Made by a program: the position numbers and the translations under genes
Assembly: GCA_018466975.1 (NCBI GenBank)
Contig: CM031563.1
Location: 1,116,001-1,180,000, forward strand
Reading direction: 5' to 3'
Origin: Sparassis latifolia
Taxonomy: Eukaryota > Basidiomycota > Agaricomycetes > Polyporales > Sparassidaceae
Length of the DNA: 64,000 nt
Part shown: positions 45,005-57,891 of the stretch, piece after piece
Layout of the letters: each line of letters starts with the position of its first letter
How positions within the stretch are numbered: the first letter of the stretch is position 1
The notes under the pieces: generated by a model
Seen by the model: only the letters and a program-made list of their open reading frames with translations
Databases searched by the model: none
Told to the model about the DNA's origin: nothing

Positions 45005-48000
45005 TCACCACGCCTCCGGCATGGGCGGGAAGTCGCCCATCCACCCGTTCGGGTGACCCATCTGTAGGAAGATACCATCGGATCCGTTCACGGGGAGCCC
45101 GAGATCGGTCAAGCTCTGTGAACCGCGCCCCCGCGCGGGGTTGGGTGATGAGCACAGCCGGCCCGCGCACGAAGTCCAGACAAAGCTAACCTGTTCTTGC
45201 AGCCACAGCGGGATCGCGGACGGGCTGAACGCATTGCCGCCGCCAGTCCCCGGCAGCGCGCCGAGCCCGAGCTCCTCCATCGTGAACGGCGGCGGCGACA
45301 CGATGGACGGGTCGAGGTACGGCGGCAGCGGCGGTGGCGCCATGAGCGCGTCGGGCCCGCCTGAGAGCGGTGTCATCCCGACCTTCCTGCGCAAGCTGGC
45401 GAGCATGATGCGAAGAGTGAGCGCATATCTAGTGCGAAAAAAAATCTTAGAAACGTAGCGCCATTATCACCCACAAGAGAAATGGCATACCTCTCTGCTG
45501 CAACCTCCGAGAGCAGCTGAGCGAGCTGTTCCACTTGCACACTGATGGCCCCGAGGTCCAGCTCCGCAGGGAACAGGTTCGCCATCTTGAGCAAGAACAG
45601 ACCAGAGAACGCAGCTGTAACCAAGCTGTCATGCACCGCATACCTGAGAGCAGCTCTGCACGGCGTCTCAGAGAACGGAAGGACGGCGATAGCGGTATAA
45701 ACACCTACCTGTACGTAGGCGAATTGAGCAAATTCGAGAGGCAATTCGAGGCTGCGTCTTTGGCCTGGAATGCCAGCTCACGCTGCTCGAAGGGCATCTT
45801 GTCCCACGACACACCACGCAGGGCGACACAGACGAGCCACAGCTTGGCGTAATGCAGCTCGCCCGCGAGGATCTTGCGCGGCAGCGCCTCTTCGTCCATG
45901 GTTTGACCTAGACACACGTCAAAGATCACGAGGCATAAAGCACATTGGGAAACGAGGACACACGATGCAAATCATCGCAATCGGACCACCACTTGTCCAG
46001 CGCAATATTCGCGCGCCGGATGAAGGCAAGTGTGTTATGGTTCACTTGGCCGTTCAGCGGAGACAGCGTCTCGTAAATTTGGGCTATTGATCCCCAAGTG
46101 ATCAGCTCTGTCCAGGAGAACATATACACGAGACGGACTTTTCTGCATGATGAGCTCAACCTGGGAGATCAAGCGCACGTCGGTGGGTGAAGCCATGGGA
46201 TGGGATAGCAGGATGCGACAATGCTTGATGGAGCTCTCGTCGCGGAGCACGATCGGCCGTCCTGTGCCCAGGCTCATCCTGCCGGACCACATCAGCGACA
46301 AGGACGTGTCAAAGTAAACTACGGACGCACTGGTGGTCGAACCAGTACAGACAGAGCCAGATGCGCGCGGACACCACTGTCCCGATCGTGTGAGTACGCG
46401 AACGGCGGGAAGAAATTACCGGCTGCTTACCGAGGTTACGCTCCTCCTCCTCCGTGCGCTTCTTACTGCCCTCATCCGCGAGCTTCTCCAGTGCGCGGTG
46501 CAGCCCAAGGTCGAGTGCCATGCGCATGGCATGCCCGCTGGGCAGCCAGCCGTTCGTGCTCCACGCGGCCAGCAGCAGCATTCCTGCGGCGCACAGGAGC
46601 AATTCAGGTTACAACACTCTCTTGCGCGGAGGGACTCACCCTGGACGGCCTCCTTCCGCACCACGGGCCCGAAGAGCGTGGAGCGCGCAATGCCCTGCGC
46701 CTCCTCGAGGCACTTGTAGAACGTCGGACTCAGCGGGCCCGTCCCGCTCCTGATCTTGCTCGCAATGGCCAGGATCGCGTCAAACGTCCACGGCGTGCGC
46801 TCCATGAGCGCTTCGTAGGTGTCATAACTCGGGTCGAACACCGGTATGAAGAAGTGGCATCCGGAGAAAAATCTGGGTGAATATACGGGTCGCCCTCAGC
46901 GCTCCGCACCGACCTGAAACGAAGCTCGAGACAAACACGCACATGTGATAGAGCTCTCGGCCTCGGTATCGGAGACGAGTCCCTGCGGACGGTGTCAAGA
47001 AGCAATCGACCGAGGGAGATCTCGTGTGACTGACCTTCTCGACGACATGAGGAAACGCGTTGCGCGGGGTGGGCTCGGCCCTCTTGCGCTTCTTCACCCT
47101 AGAGAGCGTCATGTGAGAGGAGGGGCTTGGCGCACGTCAACGAGCTCACCTGGGGGGCGACGTCGAGGGGGCAGCCGCTGCTTCGGCGGCGGCGTTGGCA
47201 AGGCCCTGGAGCGCCTCGATGGGTGCATTCAAAGTGGACCGCGGTAGCGTGTCCTCTGACTCGTCATCGGACGACGGCGCAGTGCTGGGCACGATGCCGT
47301 AAGTCGCATACTTGTGAGGCTGTCATGCCCTGTGAGACATGGAAGAGCACGCAGGATAGAGTGGTGCCTTACGGGAGGGGCAAAGCCGGGAAGCGGGGGG
47401 AAGGCCCGCCCGGAGCGAGAGGAGCTCTCAGCAGGGCCGGAGGAGCTGTACATGTCGACGCCATTTCGGATCGGCGGTGCTGGGGGCGGGCCGCCACCGT
47501 TGGCGTACACGGACTGAACTATGGCTTGGGTTGCCTGGTTTTGGGTCTGGATTGCAGAGAGGATGCGGTCGAGGGAGGATTGCATGCCAATCATTTGACT
47601 CTGCATGACCTATTCAGAAGACTGGATTGAGTGGGGAGAAACGAGGATGTATGAGATACAGGGCGCTCACGAGGTACTGTCCCTCCAAGCGGGAAAGACG
47701 TCTGATGAGGGTTAAAAAATGGGCGTCGGTGAGTGATGGCAGGAAGAAGAGGGAGCTCACTCGATGCTGGGGCCTGACATAGGCTGTACATTTTTCTTCT
47801 CTGGTTTCTCAAAGACGCAAAGGGTGCCGCTCAATTGGCATCGACGACATGGAGCCTAAGCCGGGCCGGGCGGAGAAGGACGGGCCATGGACAGTGGCGC
47901 GGGGGGATATAAGCGGGTGCTGGAAGGGGCAGTAGGAAGGGACGAACCTCTCCTTCACACCTGTTCTTGCCCTTCCTGCAGGCGGTGCATGCGCGGGCGC

Positions 48001-48163
48001 CGCGCTTGGGGATGTGGCCGGCGGGTGTGAGCGGTTGGCCTGCGGGCAGCTGGGGCGGCGAGGCGATGTCCTGGGCGTGGGTGATGGTGCTGGCGAAAGA
48101 CGTCCTGCGACGCTTTCCTTGCGGGTGGTCGTAGTCGGTCGACGTTGTGGGCGACAGAGACAT
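45005..48163 (-). CDS. Zn2Cys6 transcription factor with fungal_trans domain (one frame break)
   Basis: About 13 exons, with the start MSLSPTTST at 48163. The binuclear zinc cluster is split by an intron: CTACRKGKNRC, then CRRCQLSGTLC; all six cysteines are present. It is followed by a leucine-zipper-like linker (RLSRLEGQYL, IGMQSSLDRILSAIQ) that normally mediates dimerisation. An acidic stretch precedes the fungal-specific regulatory domain (CHFFIPVFDPSYDTYEAL, WTFDAILAIASKI, STLFGPVVRKEAVQGMLLLA, MALDLGLHRALEKL, ARIWLCLYWFDHQMSLGTG). The C-terminus is Gly/Pro-rich. In the middle, GLVSDTEA and RELYHIFFSGCHFF lie in different frames; one extra base at the G-run 46959-46960 (plus strand) reconciles them. 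Target genes cannot be inferred. Neighbours do not suggest a cluster-specific regulator. Confidence 0.88.
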
Positions 48164-50603
48164 TGTGGACGGCTCACTCGCCGCACAGGGGACTTCCGTC
48201 GCTGTCTTATTTCATCGCTACCACCCGTGGGAACTTTCTACTCTAGGGCGCCATTCCGTCTGGTTCCTCTGCCCGACGCTGATCAACGTTCTCCTTCGTT
48301 GTCGTCTCGTATTCTCTGCACACTGTGCTAGACATTGACTGTATTCATTTCTTAGTGCAAACTGTCATGCTACTGTTGGCCTCAACGAGCACTCGAATGC
48401 CGCGAGGCGATCTCGCTTCCATCCAATGCGAGCCTCGCATCTCTGCTCACCTGATGTTCCTCTTCCCCGTTTCTCCTTCGACGCCTTAAATACTCCATGC
48501 CCGGGGAGCCGCAACCACCCCAGCCCTCTTTTTCCCGCCCAAGATTTGTTCCGTGATACGTAACTCTCTCCTCACCTACGAACACCGTCCTCGTGCCAAG
48601 TGTTATGTTCGGCCTCGAATCCCCAAGCTTGCGTTTCCCCGGAAAGGGACCGACGACTGGCTATGGCATCTCACGTGTGCGAGGCTCTTTGTTACTGTAT
48701 CTGCGCGGCGTGTGCCCTGGCACTAAGTACAGTCACTTTAGCTTCAGTTATGACCATGCACCCAACCATCGGTGCGGATAGACTTTTGGCAATGCTCGAA
48801 TCAGGCCCAAGCACCCCATTCCTACGGACGAAGTCCACTGGGGGTCAGACGCGCTTCGGGTGCGCGTCGCTGGATGCCCGTTATCTCCACACAGGCCCTC
48901 ACAGAGCCTCACAGCAGCTCGTGGTTTGTCAACAATCATGCTCGGTCTCTCAATACTACGCGAGTTTCGTGTTCTCTTTTCCCGTGCCTGAGGCCTGAAT
49001 GCTTGCATCTTTGAGTTAGGCTATCACACCTTCCGCTCCCGCGTCTTCACCCTGCAAGACTTGCGGGAACTCTCCTTCCCATCAGATGATTAGAAGACTG
49101 GCCTACTTGCCGCACAGGATCCGCAGAGACTTCGTGCTGTGTGTGAAAGACGAGGCCCGCGAGTGTACTTGTAGAACTCCTTGTATGTGTGCCTTGGTAT
49201 ATTTTTCACGCGTCCGAAAATCTGAATAGACTTGCTACTATATACTTCTGAAGTGCCCGTTCTTCTCGACGGACGCCGGCGGTTACTCAATGGTACCATA
49301 GAAATTTCCAATTCCCATCTTTTCTATGGTGGATCTATACACTGAGCTTCTTTACATGCCGGCCCTTTTCGGGAGTCAAATCACCTGTGAGCGAACCAGG
49401 TCGCACTGATACCCAGGTTTCATCGTGCAGGGGAGCACTTGCAAAATGCGACCATACAAGCTGAGTTGCTGGGAGATCACGGGCAGGCACGTACATGAAG
49501 TAAGCCAAAGCACATCCTACGAATTGCCTGAAGCCTGATAGCTTTCAGGATAACGTGCCCATGAACCAACAGCTGTGTCCTTCCGCGCATTCCGCACTCG
49601 ATGCATAACGGGCGACACGAACCGTTCGACGGCGGGAAACTCAGACTCGGAAGGATGCCGTCTGCCAGAGTGCCAAGAGGGAGCTGTTTGTGATTGAGAT
49701 TTTGCAGCATGTAGTATTAAAAAATCCCCATCACAAAGCAGCTTCACGTACAAGTTGGTGCAGTGACAGATGAGCATCCACGGTGAGCACTTATAAAAAT
49801 GGGAAGTCAAGTGAAGTCTGGTATTGTCGGGCTGCAGTCAACGAGTTTCAAAATTTTGGCACCGTAGTCAGGTAAAGTCAGGATAAGTCTGGTTACAGTC
49901 ACCAAAGTGATCATGCCAAGAAATTATACCATCAAATGCAGTCAAATCTTAGTCTGTGAAAGCCTCAGATTTGTGTGACCCTACTCCTGTTGCAGAGGCC
50001 TTGGTGGGCAGAGGCATATCCAGTGAGCAGAGTGAGCAATACGGATATAGTGCCCTGCAGTGCACTTATGAATGTCTTCAGCATGGATGTAGATGATATC
50101 TATGGCTCCAACACAGTAGAGCCAGCCAGTGAATAGCCTTATGTAGAATTAAGGCTGATTAGTTAGCAAGACTTGGTGGAATAAGTGTGCAGCATGAGCT
50201 GAAACCGGTCTGAGATAACCTTTAAAAAAACACAACATGTCAATACATGCTCACTTCCAGGACTTCCTCTCGTTCCAGGAATGGGGACTTTTGGGAAGAT
50301 TGCTGACAGTTGGACAGCAAGAAATCTGCAAAAAGTTGAGAAGCCATTTCCTCACAAGTAACGTAACACTTGCCTGAATATGTTTCTGAGGTAGCTAAAG
50401 AGAGGTTACAGTCATCGACTCTTGACTTCCCGTACCAACGCGACGCGTCGCTCACGTGCTTAAGTCACAAGTAACGCATCGCGATTCCCTCGATTTTGCT
50501 ACGCGATCAATACAGCTACAGCCGAAGCCAAGTCCCAAGAATACAGAAGAAGACAGCACAGCACAGAGAGAAGTACAGTCCCAGAGCAGAGCAGAGTCCT
50601 CGA
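48164..50603. other. Gene-poor 2.4-kb region
   Basis: This contains the promoter of the Zn2Cys6 gene and then no supported gene. The open frame at 48600-48998 (132 codons) has no recognisable feature. From about 49840 to 50240 the composition changes: AT-richer, with several short AGTC(A/T)GG-like words close together, suggesting old mobile-element debris. A perfect 10-bp inverted repeat sits at 49296-49305 and 49321-49330. Confidence 0.45.
49296..49330. repeat. 10-bp perfect inverted repeat (hairpin)
   Basis: ACCATAGAAA and TTTCTATGGT are separated by 15 nt. It is too short to call a terminal inverted repeat on its own. It could be a hairpin in a transcript or coincidence. Confidence 0.4.
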
Positions 50604-51751
50604 CTAGCAGATATCCTCGTATTCATCGTCCACGCCGAGATATTTCTTGATTTCAGCAGGTTCCACGCAGCTTTGACGCGTGAAGTACGAGAGGAGCAGA
50701 ATGTAGTTGTCTCCGTTAAAGCACGTCAGCATCGCACGATTACGTGCACCAAAGCGCCTCTCACCGGTCCAGCGCACTGCGGCTTCCTTCGCAAGCGTCA
50801 CCGCTCGCTTCTTTTCTTCTACCTTCGCGGGATCGCATGCCCCATATGCTGCGAGTTCACTCTCCAGAGCTGCAAGCTCGTTATTAGCTACGGCGAGCTT
50901 CGTCAGTGCTGCGTTGCGCTCGGCCTGCGCACGCATATGATATCAGTAATCCTCACAATCGGAGCGCACTTCACTACATCAGAGAATAATGAGAAGAGAC
51001 GGACACTGTCAGGCCTTGCAGCCTTCTCAGCCTCAATCGCTGCGCGTATTTCAGCGAGTTGGGCACGTTGCGCAGCTTGACTCTCCTTGACGGTATTCAA
51101 ACGGTTTTGCATCTGTTGACAAAGACAAGTGAGGTTCGTGTGATCAAGAGAGCACGGTGACATTGAAAAATACGAACCATGGCTCCTCTCTGAGACGGAA
51201 AGCTCCAAAAGACTGCATATATGCGCATACAACTGAGCACTTCGTCCATAATATTAGCAGAGGGATGAATAGTAACGCACAGTTTGATGAGCCAATCTTC
51301 TCTGCTTGCACGAGGCCGTCATCGACGAGGCCTTGCAACACTTCCTTGACCGACTGTGATACTACAAACGCATGCAAAATTGAAGTATATTATAAAACAC
51401 TTGTTTTACCACTGCATGCCCAGCAGACGATGCAAAGACAATTAAAAACGTACCGATTCCCTTCATCTTTGGTCCCAGCTTCTCTAATTCTTTTAGCTGT
51501 GGATATCCCATAAACGTAAGTCTAGAGGCTCCGAGAATACCATCTAACGGGAAAGGCGATCAAACCTGGAAGAAATCTTTCTGGAACGTAAATTTCAGCC
51601 CCCATCATTCAACCAACTTGGTAACCAATAGTATTCACGGTCTCATGGAAGATCTCGAGCAATTTGACGCGCTTTTCTTCGGCGGAGAGTCCACGAGGAG
51701 CCTGAGAGAAAAAGTTAGGTCTGCATCATGCCAGAAAGAGTAACTAACCAT
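50604..51751 (-). CDS. MND1: Meiotic nuclear division protein 1
   Basis: Mnd1 pairs with Hop2; the heterodimer stimulates Dmc1/Rad51 strand invasion and homologue pairing in meiosis. Nine exons (51751-51749, 51701-51639, 51580-51566, 51496-51454, 51361-51281, 51212-51178, 51112-51005, 50924-50765, 50710-50604) give 204 aa, the family length. The N-terminal winged-helix shows APRGLSAEEKRVKLLEIFHE, LKELEKLGPKMKGI, VKEVLQGLVDDGLVQAEKIG and FFWSFPS. A long coiled coil follows (RLNTVKESQAAQRAQLAEI, NELAALESELAAYG). The leucine-rich C-terminus ends in EIKKYLGVDDEYEDIC. The first coding exon is only the ATG, and the third is 15 nt (KDFFQ). Splicing must be accurate to make any protein. Confidence 0.93.
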
Positions 51752-52376
51752 TTCAGTGTGGCTTTCGATGATAAAGCTTCGGGTGTAGAGAGGAAGGGTT
51801 GAGCGGATGGCCAAAGGATGACGACAAGGGCTCACTATAAGTACTTGCGTTGACCTGGACGAGACGACAGAAGGTCACCACATTCACAGAGACGCGACGC
51901 GTCTTCATCACGTGAACCTCTGCCGAAGACTCGCCGACAGTCGACTCTCCAAACCAGACGCAATATACATCAGTACAGAGAACGAATAGAGAGCCGATGA
52001 TTATTGAGAATTGGGTAAGGGTTGTATCTTACGGCCTATGGGCAGCGATGCAGTGTGCAAGCAGTGAGTGTACAATGAGCATCTGAATTATAGGGTACAG
52101 TCCGTTTAAATTATCACTAATGCAAGACCAAGACATGGACATGGAGAGAGCGCAGTCCTCAATATGTATGAGCAGGGGACGGAAGACGATCCGAGATGCG
52201 ACAATAGAAATCCAAAACACGGGGAAAGAACGTGAACGTGCAGAGACGCCGCACGCGTGGAGGTGCGATGAGTCGCGAAGTACACGACAACATGGATTTT
52301 ACGGCGCTGTGGAAGAGCCATATCATTATGTGTATGCATGAGATCTACTGCGTTATGATGAACGGCCGACGAATGT
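51752..52376. promoter_or_regulatory. MND1 upstream region
   Basis: About 625 bp between two minus-strand genes, including the MND1 promoter and 5' UTR. No gene is supported. I did not find a recognisable meiosis-specific promoter element by eye. Confidence 0.45.
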
Positions 52377-55300
52377 CTACCGCAGGTCGAAGCGTTGGTC
52401 GGTCGAAGGGTACCGATACGCGACGAACTCGTTGTCTTGGTCGACGAGCTCTGCGATATTCTTCCGTGACGTGACAGACATCCGCATAGCCGTACTGCTG
52501 TGCGCTGAGCCAGGGCCACCATAGCCAGCAGAATGTTCGCCCGACGCCGATGTCCTGTGGGTAATTATTGGCTGGAGCGAAGCGTCGACGCCAGCCAGAT
52601 CCTTGCTCTCTGCATCCTGCGACTTCCTGCCGAACAGAGATGCGAGGCCGAACCGGCTGCGCCGCTGCTTGGGTTTCGCCTGTGGCTGCACCGGGCGTAA
52701 GTGGCCTTTCCCGTTGTTCCACTGGTTCAGTGAGAGATGCGAGACACCGAATTCGCCATATCGTTCCTCAGCGAGGAACGGCGGCACATTCAATGGGCCT
52801 CGCATATATGCCGCTTTTGCGGGAAGAGTGCGAACGGCGGGATGTGGCTGAGATGCCATACCACCAAACGACTGTCGCCGAGTATCGACGGAGCGGAATG
52901 GAGCTTGCGGTGGGAGTAACTGGGGCGAAGTAGCCTTTCCGTAGGAAGACATAAGAGGGTCGTAAGTATACATAGTCTGCGGCCGAGCATCTGGCATGGG
53001 ATGATTGGGGAACTCGATCGAGGACTCTCCCGGCAATGGAGGCAGAGACTTGTCGCGGCGAATCGCAACCGATTGAGGCCTATTTGACTGGGGCGTCACT
53101 GGTGTGATAGGCCCTGTATAACTCGATAAGGTCTTCGAGGAGCTGTGCGTTGTCCGCCCGCGCGGATCCTGTTCCGGGGAGTTCACATCAGCAGACGGAA
53201 TGTGGTCATGGTCTGTCTCATAGTTCCCGCTGTCCTTGCGACCATCGCTCAAGTTCTCCTTCTCAGTAATAGGCTGACGCGACGACGACGGCGAAGGAAC
53301 GAGGCTAGATGGCGCTGTTGGTGGAGAAGGAGCGTACGGCGACATTGCGTTAGGTGATGCGGAGGAGGGAAGAGATGGGGTGGAAACGTGTCGTCTAGAT
53401 GAGAGACGCTGCTCACGGTCTACCAGATATGACAGTGGAGGGGGAGGTGCCAAAGGCAAATCATCTTCAGCTCTATCAAGTGACCGTGATTTTGCGCGAC
53501 TAATTGTACGACCGCTGTTCTTAGAGCCAGTGACAATTTTCCAGATTTTCTTCAGACCATTCTTCTTCTTCGGCACCGCGCTCGAAGGGGCATCTATGAC
53601 TTCAGAGAATACGCCAGGTTGCTGTGGTGCATCGGCTAAACGGACAGTTGGCGCATTGCTGCCAAACTCTTGCTCCAACTCTGGATGCGCCTCGAAGAAG
53701 TGTTGCTCCCGAGACAGCGCGATACTGAAGGACGATCAGTGCCTATGTCACCCTGAGGTAGCAACAATACATACTGCATGTCAACCATGCTACCTGACGG
53801 CGCAAGGCTGTCCTGGCTTCTGAATCCCGATGTAAGATTTTTGAAGCCGAAGAAACGGGATCGCCTAGGCGACGATGTCGACCCGATGCTCTGTATATCG
53901 GAGAACGAGGCTTGCGAGGTCGCTCGCAATGATGTTAATGGGCGTTCATTGCCCGTTGTCAGTACGCTGCTAGGCCGCGGCGAGAACGACTGCGAATACC
54001 GCGACTCGCTCGCCCTGGCTCCCGAGAAGAATCCGCTGTCCGTCTTAGGCAGTTGGTTGGGTATAGGCATGGAGTAGACGGATGTGACGTCAATAGCAGA
54101 ACCGCGGGACGACTTCCTGACACGGCTCCTCTCGAGACGCTCCTCCTTCCGCCTGCGCTCGCGCTCTTCCTTCTCTTCCTTGCGCACGTCAACATGCTCG
54201 ACAATCATTCCATTTTCAAGTAATGTCACATCACGGCTGTGGCCGTGGGTGTGCGCAATCACAGCACCACCTGGCATGGAAGAGGAGCGAGAAGCCTTGA
54301 CGCTTGCATCCTCTGCGTGCTTTGGATTGACGTTGAGGTCGTACGCTGACCGCCGTAGCTGCGAGCACGCATCCCGCACTTTATCGTCCAACTGACGAGA
54401 CTCCCGCATTGCACGAGCATGCGCGAGCACTTCCGCTTCGAGTAGCGTGCGCTGGGACCTCACGTACTGATCCAATGTTTGCTGTCTTGACGAAGGTTCT
54501 TTGGGGTTCTAGTATCAGAGATGAATGAGACATGAAGTTGTTTGAAGATGCAACGAATGCTGACCAAGCTGAGCCAGAGGTGAAGACTCTCCTCAGTCAA
54601 TCGCCCTCCACGAGCTCGAGGTCGGTTCGGATGTTCCGACGGAGGGGTCCCCGCTGCTTCATCCTCTTGCTCCCGGCGGATCAACTCATCGTACAACACG
54701 TCGCTGTCCCGTTCCCAAGCGCCAGGACTGGCGACGTCGACATCGGCCATGTCCTGGTCACGCATCGCACACTCAACACATACCTCCTCCTTCGGCACCT
54801 GTGGAGGAGCATACACATTCGCACCGGGTGTGGGCGTGATATAAGTCGGATGTTGCGCATACGCGCGAGGTTTTGGGGAAATGGGGATTTGCATGTTCGC
54901 CGGGTTATAAGATGGTCCAGCAGAAACAGGGACGATGGGCGAAGAGCTGGGACCTGCGCCGAAGCCCGCGACTGGCAACGACGGATGGCGCGGCGAGGAC
55001 GGGACAAACGAGCCGTACTGGTCTTGTGACGGCCGGCGACTCGAGGTGCGCTGGCCCATCTCCTGGGGGCTGTCACTGCCCTTCGAGGGAATGCGCTGCA
55101 GCTCTTCGTCGCGGCTGAAACGCTCAGCGAGGCGCGAGGGACTCCCTTGCATGGGACGTGATAACGTGTCTTCGGGTCTTGGCATATGCGGCTGCGGCTG
55201 CTGGTTCGTGGCTGGCAATGGCCCCTGCAGAGGAGCACTTTGCTCGGCCTGTCGCTGCTGCTGCTCCATGAGCTTCTCGGGCGCCCACACACCTGCAGAG

Positions 55301-55566
55301 CTGTTGGGCACGGGGCGGTCGATCCAGCTCCGATGCCTCGGGCTCAAGGCGACTGGGTCCACCGCAGAGTTGGAATACCTTCCTGGCGAATTGACGTACT
55401 GCGTGACTCTGCAGGAAGTACCGAGTGACGGATAGCGATTATCCTTGAGGTCGAAATCTGCGAAATTAAGCGCGTTCGGATAGTCATGAGCGGCTAGTCC
55501 CGTTGTGACGACCTCGTTGAAGGCGAGTCCGGTATCAGGGGGTGGAAGCTGCAATGCGGTCGCCAT
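52377..55566 (-). CDS. Large disordered protein of unknown function, 1027 aa
   Basis: Three exons (55566-54565, 54508-53775, 53724-52377) join in frame. The protein is mostly Ser/Pro/Gln-rich. A conserved-looking N-terminal block (NRYPSLGTSCRVTQYVNSPG, HRSWIDRPVPNSSAGVW) is followed by a CxxC pair (EEVCVECAMRDQDMADVDV) and a charged helical segment (RKEEKEERERRRKEERLERS). Two very similar basic clusters recur: SRFFGFKNL and RSRFGLASLFGRKSQ, and NGLKKIWKIVTGSKN. The C-terminus has many PxxP and phospho-type SP sites. This composition is typical of cytoskeletal or signalling scaffolds, but I do not recognise the family. A Met three codons upstream (55575) is an alternative start. Confidence 0.65.
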
Positions 55567-56178
55567 ACCTAACACTAGGAGACAGAGACGGCCTTAACAG
55601 GCGCACAGCTGTGAAGATATACAGTAGAGAATGTGTGAAAGGGGATATGCACAAATTTAACGGAGACTGCAGCGAGCGGTGTTGGTTATGTAGCTGCAAT
55701 CGAGGATGAAGCAAGGCCAAGGTACTGTTGAGAAGTTGAAGATGGTCTTGGGCTGTCGAGAGCGGAAGGACAGACGTGAATTGAGGCGTTGACCTCGAGT
55801 TGGAAGGCGACAACAGGCCGGTCGACGATGTTGGTCGGAGAAAGCAACGCTGGACTCGCGGGCTATCGTGACCGCATGACTTCCCGCCGCGGCATTCACC
55901 GCAACCCCAAGGTACCATCCAGATCAATATTCCAAGCCTTGCCAAGCGATATGACACAGCTCCAGCCCACGATTGACATTAATTAATGTCTGTAGACTAC
56001 TACCACTACTTCTTGAGTGTGCCCAGAACTCCAGAACCCGCAACCACGTTTACCACAACTTCGAATCTTCCGAAAGAAAAGTGCGGTCACGGTTATAGCC
56101 CTCACTGGCGTCATCACTTTCGGTACCTATAGTAGCAGCAAAGTTCAGAACCATTTCTGAGGACCATAACTGCCGTAC
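55567..56178. other. Upstream of the disordered-protein gene
   Basis: About 610 bp between two minus-strand genes. No gene or repeat is supported. It includes the promoter of the large gene and the NDUFS7 3' UTR. Confidence 0.5.
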
Positions 56179-57207
<1,029 letters not shown>

Positions 57208-57891
57208 GGTGGACGGGGATATGGGAGCTCGACGACTGTGACGACGAGCGGATACTTGACGCAGCCGGTGAAAGCCGGGGACACGAGCGCTGCCGGCGCC
57301 ACCAGCTCAATTGCAGGCATCTAGAAGTTAACTTGCGCAGAACGCAACCTTGCATTCGAGACAATATCGTTGGAGGATCCAAAGCGTACAGAATACTACA
57401 CTTCCGTCAACTCATCCATAGCAATTCGGGTGGTAGAACCCACTCAAACTCGTACATCAGTCAAATACAAACAAAACTATATGGTGGGTACGTGCGGTCC
57501 ATACAGTACAATTACAAAAAAATGCTACAGTCTACATTCCTATACAAAGACATGAATGACGTGAGAGACACGAGGGGCTGTCAGCTGCCGACGAATGCGA
57601 GATATGCAATGAGCCCCATCGGAGGGCAAAGAGGGGGTGAAATGGAATGGACGTGGGCACGGGAGCCTTGGCACAGACGAGCCAGCGCCCTTGCAATGAC
57701 AGACAGGTACGACAATGAATGAAGAGTGAATGCGAGGGGTTGGCCGATTATACTGATGAAAATGCAGGTGAAAGGAGTGTCCACATACCAGTCCGACGCG
57801 CAGGGATATGCAGGAAGGTCGAAAAAAGGTAGAGTCCAAAACGGCGAAACGAGAAAACGCAAAGACGCGACCGGAGCACAACCTCACCACC
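57208..57891. other. NDUFS7 upstream / kinase 3' region
   Basis: About 0.68 kb between minus-strand genes. It includes the NDUFS7 promoter and the kinase 3' UTR. The open frames here are not supported. Confidence 0.5.

Noticed and set aside
48600..48998. 132-codon open frame with a Cys/Ala-rich start
   Set aside because: No signal peptide of good shape, no splice context and no recognisable family.
1680..51751. Meiotic gene cluster (REC114-like and MND1)
   Set aside because: The two genes are 47 kb apart with many unrelated genes between them; co-location is likely coincidence.
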